Shown piece after piece: positions 39,001 through 54,000 of a DNA stretch of 64,000 nt (positions within the stretch are counted from its first letter, which is position 1; the number at the start of each line of letters is the position of its first letter). A program made the translations under genes and the position numbers. Under the pieces are notes generated by a model, which did no database searches, had not been told where the DNA came from, and saw nothing but the letters and a program-made list of their open reading frames with translations. This DNA is from Amphimedon queenslandica (Eukaryota > Porifera > Demospongiae > Haplosclerida > Niphatidae), in the NCBI RefSeq assembly GCF_000090795.2, contig NW_003546395.1, positions 87,878-151,877 of the forward strand. Reading direction: 5' to 3'.

Positions 39001-42000
39001 GTGCAAGTAAATATACATTTTTACATACATTTGTATAAGCTTACTATAGTTTGCAAAGGGTAAGGTGTAGAACTAGCACTCCACTGCTTCTCTAGTGACA
39101 TGATACCTCTAGGACCAGATTTATCACACACATATCTCTTTCCTTGAAGCTCCTCAACATATACTAATACCTGTATATCACCAATATCAATACCTCGTCT
39201 AGAACTCGACCTAATAAATTAAATGTTTAATTTACAAGTACAATGTAAATACCGTATAGCGGAAAATTTTCATGGCCCAAAATTTTCGGGGATGTTGCGT
39301 TTTTTTTAAATCCACAAAAATAAAATGCACGTAAATTGATTTAATATGGTTCAACATGGCCGAAAAGTAGAAAACCACAAAAAAATAAAGCCACAAAATT
39401 AATTTTTTGAACAGATCCACAAAATATTTGGGCCACGAAGATTTTCTGCTATACAGTAAATGGAGACTTTAGACACAGGTACATAATGTAGCGAGTAAAA
39501 TGTAAATAGCAATAAAAATTATGAGCAAAATAAATACAATACAGTTAAAAAGTAAACTTTCAAAAATAAGTGAGGTGATAAATTATGTGATTACAAGGAT
39601 AGTGATACTATACACAAATATCAGCACACTTTCTGACAAAATGTGATGAGGGACCAAAAACCATATTCTGTTCAAAAATAATGGAAATAATGCAAGTATT
39701 TTGAGCATTTATTTTAACATTATTCAAGAACAAAGAAGGAAAACACATTAATTTCTGAAAGATATGGCCTCGAGCAAATAGCAACATAATCAGACTGAAC
39801 TCTCAACAAACTAGCCTTTAGAAATGGAATAGTACAGTCAAGCACCTAATTTTAAACAAAAGAGCACTAAAGTACAGTACACATCAAAAAAAGGCAAAGT
39901 AGGGTACAGTAGAGAAGAGAACCTTGAAGGTAGTTCGTAGGTACTTCGCTACTACTTCACTACTACTTCGCTACTCTTCATTACTCTTTGCTGCGTTATG
40001 CTGCAATCCCACCTAGTCACATGTACTATAGTAGAACTTGTGGATGCTTCTTTGGCTGTCTGTGCTCTCCAAGTTCATCTATAATACTACTCTCTCCTTC
40101 TAGAAGCCTGTTTAGGATGTTTTTGCTCGATTCTACTGTCATGCTACTGTCTTCTACTGTCGCGCTACTGTCCTGCTACTGTCGCAGTAAGCATGCGCAG
40201 AGAAGGAGCAACGAACTACCTACGCAAAAGTAAAGTAACTGCGGGGTAGGTACTTAGCCTTTTTTTTATATGTACTGTACATACCCTAACCACAATCTGT
40301 ATTATAAATAACAGTTTTAATTGATCAAGTAAAAATTAGCTGCAATGTAAAGGTGTGGCTCAATTAAGCTACAGTATGCTCCACCCACACAGTAATGCTG
40401 TACATGAGCTCACTGGTGGTAAAAGCTTTAGTTTTTCTCCACTTCTACACAGTTAAGCACATTTCTTAGGCTTTATACTTGTAGAATACGAACTGTTATT
40501 AGGTCCCTGTTGTTTAAAGACCTAGTGCAAAACTATGTTTAAGCCATGTTTTTAAAAGGAAGAATGCTACAGTGATTACTTGTGTTAATTCTGAAGGAAA
40601 AGTTTTGGTCTATCTTTTAATATAGTGGAGAGAACAACTAAGTTAACAGATGTACAAAATAGTAAACGATACACAAGCAGGTGGTTACAAGGGTATGCTA
40701 CAGTGAATAGTAAGCAGTGTGACGTATAGCATACGATGCACGGTCCAGTAAGGTGCACCATACAGTAGCATATGATGATAACTTTTTAGTCTCAGACTTC
40801 TTCTAAATTGGAGCCTAAACAAATGACTAGTGATATGTTTCATTCTCATACTTGCTTTCACCTTTAAGAAAATGGACATCATTCAGACTACATATTTTAG
40901 CAGCATTGTTATAGTTCTTGCTGCACTGGAGAAGGTAAATAATGAGTGAAGGCAAAAAATGCAACTTTTCCCTAAGGTGGATTACATTATGAAGACTTTC
41001 CAGCACCCAAGCAGAGTGGCAAAATGTGAAACCTTGCTTCACACCTATGCGTTGCTCAGGTAATAAGACATCATTCAAAGCTGAAGAATCAGAACATAAT
41101 TGTACTTGCTACATGTACACGTATGTAGAAGAATATACACAATGTAGGCTTATTAACTATCCATGTACCGTAAATCCTTAAATAGAAGCCGCATTCAAAT
41201 AAACGCCGGGGTAGCAATACAATTTAACTATAAATATGCAACATCACCCCAGGAGTGACTCAGTAGTCTAGTGGATAATGCCTAAAGTTCCAGAAGTCAA
41301 AAGCATGAAGTCACGCGTTTGAACCCCGCTCTGGGCCTAAGTTTTTTTATTTTTTATATATTTTTTCGAGGTCCAAATACCATTTTAGGAAAGAGCACCT
41401 GGGCTTTTATTTAAGGAAATACAGTAATGAAGCCATGCAACCATAGGCTACGTAGGGCCCAGGGCAAAAGCTTTGATAGGGCCCCTACTAATACAAATGG
41501 CCCCACTCCTTATTAATAATAGTGACTAACAAATGGCCCAGCAAAAGTTAACTTAAAAGAGTTGTCATAATTCATTAATATTTTTCTGTACAAAACTATG
41601 CATACTTTACTACTGACCAGGGGCTTGGGGCCCCATTTGATTGGGGGCCCGGGGCAAAATGCCCCACCTGCCCCCCTATTGGCAGCCCTGCATGCAATTC
41701 CTGTAAACTGCTACAGTATCCCTTTACAAATGACTTGCCAGCACAGCAGTAAGGCTCACCTCAAAAACATTTAATACATGTATATGCAACAAAAAAATAT
41801 AAAACACCATATACTAAGGTACATGTACCATACATGTATACGTGTGTACCTCAGAACTTTGCTTTAATTCATCAAAATACACATACACGTACATTTACAT
41901 GTACATGTATATGGCCACTCACTACACTGTAGTGTACCCAAAAAATATGAGATTTACTGAGGGTAGCAAGTTGACAAAAATTACAAATTTTGGCCAATAC

Positions 42001-45000
42001 ATGTAAGTATAAGTACTTGTACATGTACAATTGTATATCTACTGCATGTTTAAACAAATTATAGTTACAACATACAGTACTTACTCTTTACTGAGAGTGA
42101 CAATTGCATCCCTCCAAAGTTTTTTATCTTCATCAGTGAGAGCTCGTTGCACTACTCGACCTTTATTTCCACTATGTCTCATTTTATCATTATAATAAGT
42201 AACTTCCCCATCAGAGACTGAACACACTTTAGACTCAATAAGATATGGCCAACGCACATAGACAACATGACCAATGAGTTCCTCAGCAATATCAACTGCA
42301 TCCTACAACAAGTACAATAGAGTGCTTTAAAAAAAGCTAAGTAGCAAAAGTGGAGCACAGTAGAAAAAAGAACTTTGTAGGTACATGTAGATATTTTACT
42401 TTGTTACTCTTCGTTACTTTTCACTGCACTACGCTGAGGAAGTACTGTGGTACCGCCCAGTCACATGTTCTATAGTAGCAAGCACTCATGCGCTCAAGAG
42501 GCTTTAAAAAGACTTGAAGATGCAAATTCTCTTGGCTGTTTGTGCCCTCCAGGTTCATCTCCACTACTGCTCTCTGCTTTTAGAAGCCCATTCAGGACGG
42601 TCTTCACTCGATTCTACCATCCAAGCCACTGTTAGCTACTGACCATGTGCGCTACTACTAATGTCACATTGCGCATGTGCAACGAAGAGCACTGAACTAC
42701 CTACGCAACAGTAGATCGAGTAACTGCGGAGTAGCTACTTAGCGTTTTTAAAGCACTGTACTGTACATACAATATAAATACACAAGTACATGTACATGTA
42801 CATTTACATTAGTTGCATACCTTCAATGTGGATGCATTTTGCTTTACACGAAGACATACACTTTCTCCTCTGCTAAGGGTCTGAAAAACTCGAATACCTC
42901 TGCTTTCAAAAAAAGCCTAAAAAGAAAATAAAATGCAAGTGTGCCTATAATATGTGTACATTAAAAACTAGAAAATTGTTTGAAATGAAGAGGTGTGGCA
43001 AGGAAGTGCTGATGTTTGTGTTTGTTCATCTACACTATAAATTGGATAATTTTCAATGGATATAAAAATACAAAACAAAATATTTTATGCTGAAGACTTT
43101 TACATGTACTTTGAATAAATGTAAAGTACAGAGTCTAGCTTTCAAGATACTCCAGCATGTATGGGCACATCAGTGCTCCAGTGGTTAAGAGAACAAGTGA
43201 TGGCATCAGCCTTCAAAATATAGCATCAAACAAAGAATAGCTACAACCTATCACTTGCCACTTGCACCAGTTAATGCCACTCTCTGAGATTCATTCCTTT
43301 GCACTATCCAAATGGAGTCCTGCAGGAACTTTGGATCCAAATTGAGAATCAATTCTACTGGAATGCCTTTCATTTTCATAGTCACTGACAATAAATTCCG
43401 AAATTTCAACATTGTTGATTGTTTTAATAAGGCCCATCATTCCCATGGTAACAATGCCCAATTTTGCAACTTGCGCCAGATAGCCACCAGTACCAGCACT
43501 ATTTGCAAGTAAAGAATACATGCACATTGTAGACATACATAGCATTACTTTATGTAATGCTACATGTATGTCATGTAATGCTAATGTAATGCTAACGTAA
43601 TGTCAATGTAATGTAATGTAATGTCATGTAATGCTATGCTATGCTAATGCTTTATGTCAGTATTCACAGTACAACCAGTGTCTTTAATTTAGTTAAGCAA
43701 AAAGTAACCTTTACTACCTAGTGGACAAACACTATCCTCATTCCTTAAACTTGAAGGTACAATAGATATCCTTACTGTCCTATATGTGCATGTACTTTGG
43801 CATTGACTTTCTTCATTAGATAATACTCTCACAGTTGTACAGTAGCCACTGCATGGCCTATTTTCCCACAAAAATGGAAAGTCAGCAGTTAAGGGCACAC
43901 AATTCTAAGTTGGCCTGTTATCTATGGCTGAAAGGGAAATTCCTCTTCCTTGATTCAGGGTGGTTTGCCTTTCACATTTCAGAATTAGCTCAGGTAGGCT
44001 ACACAAGAAACAGCTACTGTAGGACTAGGAACAGGTAGCCTATAATTTCTTAGAGTACATATATATCAAACATTAGGATAAATAACAAAAGCAAAAACAA
44101 CAGTCTTGCATCACAAAAAATCATGTTTTAACTTTCACACATTGTAAATTTCATTACATTAATAATGACAGATGTAAATATACACACATCCACAATTTAG
44201 TACAGTGCACAATTCATACACCTACACAGAAGCACCATCACTTAAACTATACCCAACTTATGGTATAAATGCTACCTCTATACATATACAGACATGTACG
44301 GTACATGTACATGTATAGGTAGATAATGCAAGATGATTGGGTTCAAACATGCAATTTTACATGTACATGTACATGTACATGTATGCACAATGCAATTTTG
44401 TACATGCAGCATAGCAAAACTTTCAATTTATATTTTAAATATACATATGTACAAATACATGTACAGTACATGTAAATCATAGGACAGACAGGTACTAAGA
44501 ACAGAAAAATTTCATTCTATGAAATAAACATGTACATATACACAAAATTACCTCATGATTCACATGTTTTAGAGTAGGAAAACCAGGGAAAAATACATCC
44601 AGCTTCACAGAAGGACACAGGCCAAAGACTAATTCTGATTCTTCAACTTTATAAGCAGTAGAGGATAATGTCAAGCACCTACATGTATACATAAGCAAAA
44701 AAAGAAAAATACTGTAGCAACCAAAAATACAAGTCTAATATTATTATGTAAATGTACATTGTACATGTATATTGTACGTACATGCATGTACATGTAGATA
44801 CCATATTGTACATCATGTACATGCCAAAGTGTGGAACTACATGTACTATAAAAAATTAAGTAATGTCTAATGCAGGCAGCAAAATTTACTTTGCTTTGCA
44901 ATTTTGAATATCAGGAAATTTAGTAGGCCAAGGTGATGGATAAATTAATGAAGGAGCACTTTTCACATAACGATACACAAAACAAGACCCATGACAGTTC

Positions 45001-48000
45001 CTTCTAATTTCATCCTCATTCAGGTATGCACTAAGTGGCTTCATTGCATGAAGTAGGCGTTCCTAAATCATTAATGTTGGCATTAAAATAGTAAAGGTAT
45101 ATTTAGATGCAATTTACCTCATCAATAAAAGGAATCAATACAACACCTTCCCAGTCATGTTGCTTTCCATTTAAATCAATGTCAAAATTAGCAGGATAGA
45201 AATCAAGTAATGGAGAATCAGTGTTCACCATTAAACTCTATAACAAATGAACAGAATGAATAATGATGAACCACACAAAAATTTATAAACATTAAAATAA
45301 TGAACTACTGTACATGCACATGAACATGGGTGCATTGTACTTTAGTCAAAATAATACTGTACTATAACAATACAAATACATATACATTACATGTACATGT
45401 ACACATAAAAGTGTAAAAACAAGAGACTCTTTGATGATACAGGATATTATTTTACATGTAGAAATACAAAATAAGTAAGTTTTATGGCAAAGAACACAAG
45501 ATAATAAAACACAATGACACAAATATCTAAGACAGAACAACCGCACAACATGAAACTGTATGCACCTGATAAGCTTCAGGCAAAAGGGATTTGCTATTTG
45601 CTGGTAAAACAGCAAGCAACTGCTCAAAGGGAAGAAATGGTACACCAAGTTGAAAGTCAATTGTCATATCACCAACTACTTTAAGATCTGACACAAATGG
45701 GGCATAATGATAAGGATAAAACCTGCAAAAAATAAACAACAAACATCGTAATTTAAAAATTCATACCAGCTCCATGACGGTACCCCAGTATAGTAATAAC
45801 TCAATATCCACTGAATACCAACAACATAGCACTTAGCTATTTCATTAATAGCAGGAGTAGACACATCTGTTAACATAAATTTATCACTATAGTACTGAGC
45901 TTTAAAGGAAGAGAAATCTGCCATAAACTGATCAGATGCATCTATATCTTCTTTCTCAAAATAATCCTCAAGGTCAGATATGCCAAGATCTCTCTATTAA
46001 AAGTTAAATGTACACATAGAGTACATGAGTCTCAAACATCTTTTAAAAATTACCTTTAATTTCTCATCAACTTCTGTTTCATTTACAGTACCAGAAAATG
46101 GCATACTATGAGCAGAAGTATCATCAGGTGAACTACTTTGTTTGTGCTTTTGCTTCTTAGACTCCATCCACTTTATGTCAGAAATGATATCAGAAAAATG
46201 GTCTTCATCAAACTAAATGTACAGTAGTACAAGAGCATTACTAAGGAAACAGTGAAATGTACATGTACATGTACATGTACACAAAAATACATATACATGT
46301 ACATACAAAACAGCAAGTTATAGAGCAGCAAAAAATAGGGTTTGGCGGATTATGCTCTAAAATTGCTCTATTATGCTATGCTGCAATTCTCAGGAAACAG
46401 CTCTATTATGCTCTATCAATCAGCTATTATGCTCCCAATTATGCCTATGAATTTCATTATAATAACTTAGCCCCACCCAGAAATGTGACCCAGTAATTCA
46501 ATTATGAAGTTCTTAAAGTATATTGTGAGCAATAGTAGCTGTTTAAATATAAAAACAGTAAAATTATTGAGTGCAAGTGCCTGTTTATTGCATTTCTCAA
46601 TGTATTCTTTCAAAATTTTCTTTTATAGCCCTATTATGCTTACATTATGCTTATGCTTTTGGGCCCTATTATGCTCAAAATTATGCTGGCATAATCCGCC
46701 AAGGCCTAGCAAAAAATAACAATTAACAACAGACAACAATAGTAATCTTATGTACACGTACATGTATTATTTAATTATCTCATCTTAAAGTAGAAAAAGC
46801 GAATTCAACTTCTATTGGTAGGTTTAAATTCAGTTATGTATTTTACATACATGTACATGTACATTTAGTGTATATACTGCAACATGCATTAATACTGAAT
46901 AGAATGGGCAATGAAAGGACTGGACAACTACAGGAATATTTGTACATTAGTAACGCGGTAGCGTTACTAAGTAGGATTCACCCCGAAACAAAATGGTTGC
47001 CACGACTTTTGCAGCCTTGTTATACCGGGAAAATGAGCTCCTATGTTTACCAGACTTCTTAGAGGACCTTATCTTGACCAGAGGATTCTAATGGTACCAC
47101 TAGCATGGCTCTAAACCTTTTCTGGGAGGAAAAAAAAAACAAAAACGGCAAACTGCCGTTTTGTTCAGCCACCTTTTTTAATCTTCATCATCAAGTTAGT
47201 CCTGTCAATCCAGTTGTCGGTTGATATCTTGATCTTGTCTGGTGATAAAAGGCTAATTCTTACACCATTCTATTCCAACAGGGTATGCACAGGTCCTTGT
47301 CCCCTAAAATCATTCTCTAAGGAAAGGAAGAAGTGATACTGTGACTGCTGGATCACACCAGCTTACCTCATGCTGCCATTTTGTTAATTAAAGAAGCATG
47401 TACTCCAACATTTGGGCGTGGTCGCGCATGCTCAGATCTCAGAACTGGGAACAGCAAGTTATTTTTACCTAGCTAGGCTAGCTATGTTTGGAATCAAACT
47501 GCAATACTTAGTGGAGGTTTCCAGCTAAGAGAGGCATTAATCTTGCATATATCAAGTGTGTAATGAATTATTTTATTTCAAAAACACAAAACAATTAATT
47601 AATGTTATAATACTAATGATAATATGAACTTGACAACAGGAAGAACCTGCAGAAATAGCTACAGGATTGCTGGGAAGATAGAGCTTCTTCAACAAGGATT
47701 CATGTCAAGACTATAGTATTCATTTCACTTGTCATCAGTATACTAGATATTCCTTCACCATATCTATTCAATTCAATCAGAGCTGTCCCTCATAAATGCT
47801 GTAAAATCATAACAATGACAACAACAAAGAAACTTATTGTTTGTGTAAAATCAAAAAGTATCACAATTGTAACTGAAGAAATATTATAAATAAATAAAAA
47901 ATCAACAGAAACAAGAACATAAAAAATTAAAAAAAAACAAGACTGAGTAGGATTCCGAACGAACAACAAAAAACGAAATGAAAAGCCTACTCTCATGACA

Positions 48001-51000
48001 CAAATTCTACTTTACATTGCAAGGTGATCCATAACTTATAAATAATAACATTAAAAGTACAATGTAGAGTAGAATTTGCATCACGAGAGTAGGATTTTCA
48101 TTTCGTATTTTCATTGGTTGTTCGGAATCCTACTCAATCTTGTTTTTTAAAATTTTTTATGTTTTGTACATATGAGATATACAAAAAATATGGTAAAGAC
48201 AACTAATTAATTTAACAACTAAAGTAATTGGAAAACAAAATACAGTGTGATGCCGTTAAAAAGAATTGACAAACTGACTACATGCACATACACACTGTAC
48301 CATTATGTATAACACACAACTTCACAAATTAAAAAGTACACAGCAATGACAGGAGAAACAATCAAATGAACACATTACCATACATGTCTAGTGTTTAACT
48401 TACTTTAGCAACAGCTGAGAAATATTCCTCAGCCCTTTCCATATTAAGCTTACCATTTTCATTAATATAACCTACAGTGTACAGTAAGTAATGAAATGAA
48501 ATGTGAACTCCTCCAGAAGAGCAGCAAAATTCACTTTAAAATGTCATTATATTTACAAAGCATTTACAAGTACATGTACACAAAATAAAAGTAGAATAAC
48601 AAAAATTATTTACATACCATTTAATTTAGGTAAGGTTTCCTTATAAATTTTGTACAAAAAGGGAAGAACCTCCTAAAAAATCACATAAATAATCTTAGGC
48701 ATGTGCACACATTAAACTACAAAATTTTATAATAAATGTCTCACTTGTTTAATATGCATATTTGGTAAATGTGGTATAAAATCATTCCCTACCATAAAAC
48801 CCATAAATATCCAGTCATCTATTATGGCCTCTAGGTCAAATGAAAATGGTATGTGATCCTAAAGAAAGAATTAATAGTCAACAAAGCACTATTTGAAAAA
48901 CATGGTTATTGCTACCTATAGACTAGCTGGTGCTAAGCATATTCATAAAATTTTAAGTACATTCATTGTGATACCGTAAATAAAGTAAAATTTTCTAGCA
49001 GTCATTTGGGAGTCCCAGTTGCAATGGTTGTCTATGGAGTGATCATAAAAAGAGCTTATTCTCCAAGAACTGCTGTATTTATTTGTGACAGCAATCTTGC
49101 TACTGCATACTGACCATCATCCAGTGTCTATAGTTGGCTAATGAACTTTAATAAGTGCAACTAGGGCATATAGAAGCGAAGGTATTGTTTTCTCCCATTC
49201 TACTCTTAGTAAACTATGATTCAGAAATGGCAGTAGGAAAATTTAACTTTATTTACGGAATCACGATGAATACACTTCAAATTCTATGAATATACTTAAT
49301 GCCAACTGGTCTACATGTACATGTATCTACATTACCAATTCCGCAATGAACAAAAATACATGTAGTTTGGTCCACAGGTTTTTAAAAAATCCTTCTTTAT
49401 TTTAACTCCCCTCATAAAATAAAGTACTGTATACTGGCTTATTTTTAAGGTGAAATATTTCACAAATTTTGCGGTTTTTTTTCTCTATCGCAAACTTCCT
49501 CGTTTTTTCTCCATCAAATAGTTTCGCACAACAAACTCCGCATTTCCAATGGCACATGGTACAGTTTGCAAGGTATTCATGAAAATTAATTCCGTAAAAT
49601 CTTAAGAATGCCAAATTTGTAAATTTTTCTGCTGTTAAACTAAATTGGTATACAATAGTCTCGGTATATTTAATAAAAGTGTTAAGATTTCCCTCAATAA
49701 ATTGCTAAACATTATAAGCATACAAATGATATCAACAAGCCCTTTCGCAGTGCCACACACATGTAAAGTACAGAGCACATAAATTGTATAACTATAAATC
49801 AACAGTGCTTTCCAAGATATATGACCATGCATGTGGTAAGACAGCATAATACCTGTAACATTACACTTTTAAAGTGAGCAAAAGCATAATTATACTGGTT
49901 TACTCATCAGGTAAAATATTTTTGCAAAAAAGGTCACAAGTTACTTTGGAGAGAAGTTCTTTTTGCAATTTCCTAGTTTGAATTCCATTGATTCATAATT
50001 TAAAAGTAGCCACATTACATGTATGTGTAAGCCTACACTGTATCAATGAAAATTCCAACCCTCTCTAGCTATTCCTAATTCTATAGTGAGTCTAGTGACG
50101 AAGACAATACAACAGTTCAGAAAGAGACAAGATTATAATTAATTTTGATAACGATAGTCAGAGGTTTATATTATGCCAGTCTATTATCATAAGTTATTTA
50201 CTAACTAAGTTATGAGTAGCCACTTAAATGTACATAGTACTGCACATGTACATTGTAATCAATCATAAATATGACAATAGCACATCAGAAGTGTAAACCA
50301 TCATGCAGAAGTATACTGTTCATTGTAAATTACCTTAATGGAACAGAACTCATAATACAGATATTCCCTCAAAATAGATAGATGAAGAAGGTGAAAAGTA
50401 ATGGTGTCAACAGAAGCTTGCTTCTTTTGGTTTTTTCCAAACTTGACTTCTTCTCTCAAAAGAGAGAAATGAGGTTCATGTGTCGCCATGCCTAGCATAA
50501 TCTAATAAAAATAGAAAGATTACAAATAAAATTTCACAAATGTACATGTACATGTACATGTACAAGACTACATGTACATGTACATATCTGAAGTAAATAG
50601 GGAGATGAATGTTGTAATGTAGTAAAATACACATACTAAACTTAAAATAAATTGTACATGTACATGTATGGAACTGAATGATCAATGAAGAAGAAAACTT
50701 TAGTTCAGACCTTCACCACAACTATTATGAAGATTGAGCAGTTTGCCTGGTGTTTAGAATAAAAAATTGTGTAAAAATCAGACCTGGGATCAATTACAAA
50801 AGCTCAATTACAATGACATATTTAATTACAACACTCCTTTTGTAAAAAGACTTAATTACAATTACACCATGGCAATTACATTTTCAATTACAAAGTACAA
50901 TTATAATTTGATGTACATGTCTTGTAACAACATACATGTACATGTACTTCGCAGTGCTTATATGCCTCCAAATTTACACCAGATAGTTTTTTGGTTCTTT

Positions 51001-54000
51001 ACAGTTGTCAAATACACATACATGTATAGACACTAGAGTACATTAAAACATTTCTTTGTGTATCTGTACATTCTGTAGTTAGTTAACTCAAATATAATTG
51101 AAATTTCAATTACATAAGTTGAAGCTCAATTAGAATTACAATTATGTAATTGTAATTGACCCTTTAATTACAATTACAATTGTAATTGACCCCAGGTCTG
51201 GTTAAAATAACAGAAAATTTTGTCCAAGATTTTAGTACAGGTGCCATTCTTAGCACATTCTGAAAAATGAACAATAACGTATTAAATTAGTAACCCATTG
51301 ATATTGATGAATCAAACAGAACAGTTTTCACATTGGTAATTTGATGTAGAGGCTTCAACGAAGTGTAAAGACTTGTAACTGCATTTAAGTCATAAGGTGG
51401 GGCTCAGTGAAAAAACTATTTTTTGATAATTAATTAATCAGGCATTATGAGAGATGGGTCCTGATAAGGGTTGGGGTCAAATACATTGAAATTGTAATTA
51501 ATAGCATTTAAATACATATATTTGAGTAATCGCAATCGCAATGGTATTTATAAACAAAAATAAGATGTACATGTGTATTTGCAATTGTATTTAATTACCT
51601 TAAAAGTCACCAGTTAATTGTCAAAATATAACACATGTAGGCTTCATAATTATGTACATGTACATGCTCACATGTACCTATGGGTATGTGTAGTGCAGGA
51701 AAACCTATAGGCAGTGTGATAAAAATGCTTTGAAGAACTAATGCTTATTAGTAACATAGTGCTGTATGTAATAATCATTAAGTAATTAAATTACAACTCT
51801 TAATTGTAATTGCAATGTAATTAAATACATTACTAAAAGTGGTATTTGCAATTGTATTTGGATTTGATATTATTACTCATAATTGCACTCACAATGAAAT
51901 ACAATAAATGCATTTGACTCCATGTCTGGTCCTGATAGAATATGCAGTTACATGTACATGTATATGTACATTGTGTATTTTGTATATTTAATAGTTCATT
52001 CATGTGTTCTAAGACTGGTAAAGAAAATTAGTACATGAAATTTGATGAACCACACAAGAACAGCTTCATTATGGATTGTCAAAAGTAGGCTATGAGCTGC
52101 AAGCTATACCAGCCATAATGACTCAGATGTCCTCTGACTATTATGAATTATAAGCACAATCTGCCTTTTTTACCACAGGATTAAAGCTACAAGGTATAAA
52201 ATGAAATCTAACAGAGATATTATCTACTAAAGTTACATTACAGTCAATGGTAAAAGTCAACCATTAGCCTTGTATGACATCACGTTTAGCCACACCCCCT
52301 GACAGGATGTAAAATGGCAGGAAGCAAAATGAGCAACTTTGAAGGCTCATATCTCTGTGAATAATTTTTTCCAGACAATAAAACTTTCCATACAGCATTT
52401 TCATGATCATATAATCATGTTAGGTCAATAAAAAATACCCCAAAAATCATGTCAGTTACACTTTAAATGATTTCGTGGGCTTAAACTTCATGAGAAGCAC
52501 CAAAAGTATGAAAAAATATGTACATGTATGTGCTTGTGTTAGGTAGTCCATGGGGGCTGCATATTGTGATGATTTTAAAAATTTATTGTCAATTGTAACG
52601 TCAGTAACAGTTAGAGGAAGTATGACACAGTTGACCTTTGATTACTGATTGCAAAGTTCAATTACATTCTATTGGTAATCACATGATGCAAAATGGCAGC
52701 TGTCTGATGACTATGACAAAACTAGCTTGTACAGCAGAAACTATAATGATCTTTGACAATCGTGGATGGCTGTGAGAACTAGGGCTGAGAGCCTGAGACT
52801 AAGCATCCAAAGGTTCAAAGCTTAATTCGTTTAAAGTGCTGCCTTTGGAAGGAGAAAATAAGCCTTGGAAGCTTCATTGGCCTCGCTCAGCTCTGCTTCT
52901 GTCTGTCTTTCATTCGATGTGCTATCTTTTGTCTTTGAGAATTTATATCTTTACTACCGTGTGAGCTAAATCAGTGAGAGCTTCTCTTCTGTTAGGAAAA
53001 GTCTTGTTTTACTGCCTTGAGATGTTTAGGGAGCAGCTCTAGGTAATACAAGCTTTTCAACCCAAGAGAAAATTCCCAGGAATAGCGGCAGTACTCTGGT
53101 AGTAAATGAGACTCTATCCAGTAGATCAAGACTAGTTACTCATTTAATACTGTATGTGTGGAACTCTTTAAATCTTCTTTGTTGGTGAGTTATAGCTACT
53201 CGAATTTCATACAGAGTGAAAAGCTGTAGCAGCAGTTCACAAGTCTAAGGATCCTAAACTCTCTTAAAAAGCTCAATCTATCTAGGCAAAAGTATTTTTG
53301 CCATTATAACATCATAATTGCACTTAGAAGAAGACAAAAACATGAAGCTTGCTTCTCACATGGTCTTGCTGCATTATTGATAATTAATGCCACGCCTCTA
53401 TGCCCTCTAAGCTTGGAGCTACAAGCATGCAAGAGTAAGAAGTGTAACTGCAGCTAGAAAGCTAGCTGTTATGATAATCCCTCAGCCTCAGGCTCAATTG
53501 CTTGCATAGTAGTCTTTGTTTTTGATCGATAGTAGCCACATCAAAAGCTATGGTTTCTCAGTAATGAAACCCATTATGTTGTTTTTGAAATAAAAGTGCA
53601 TTAAGTATAAATACAATAAATATACTGGCTTGGGCTAGGTGAGCCTTATACCTCCCAAACAGTTTTAGGGGCGAGGCCATGCACATTTGGTGTCTCGTTA
53701 TTAGTAGTTATTAATAGTTAATGTGGCCTAAAACTTACATAGGGATAGCCTACCTAGACCACAAGTTCATATAGTAGGCTGAACTACCATAGAGCAGGAA
53801 TTTTTAGAGGGAATTAAATTTTGCGAATTTGGTATTTTGATAACCATTTGCCAAAATTAAAATCCACCATTTTGAGCCATTATATGCATGCTCAAAGGCA
53901 CATGTCCACTAATTCGCCAAATTAAAATTTGCCAATCACCAAAATTTAGCAATTCACGAAATTTTAGTCCCTCTAAAACTTACCGCTTTGCAATATGACT

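Noticed and set aside
41248-41337. Functional tRNA gene
   Set aside because: The T stem has mismatches, the acceptor stem is irregular, and it is enclosed in MITE ends, so it is called tRNA-derived instead.
43291-43545. Open frame on the - strand in XRN1 intron 14, preceded by a good acceptor
   Set aside because: XRN1 exons 14 and 15 join in phase across it with full family similarity, and the frame matches no XRN1 region. It may be other transposon sequence.
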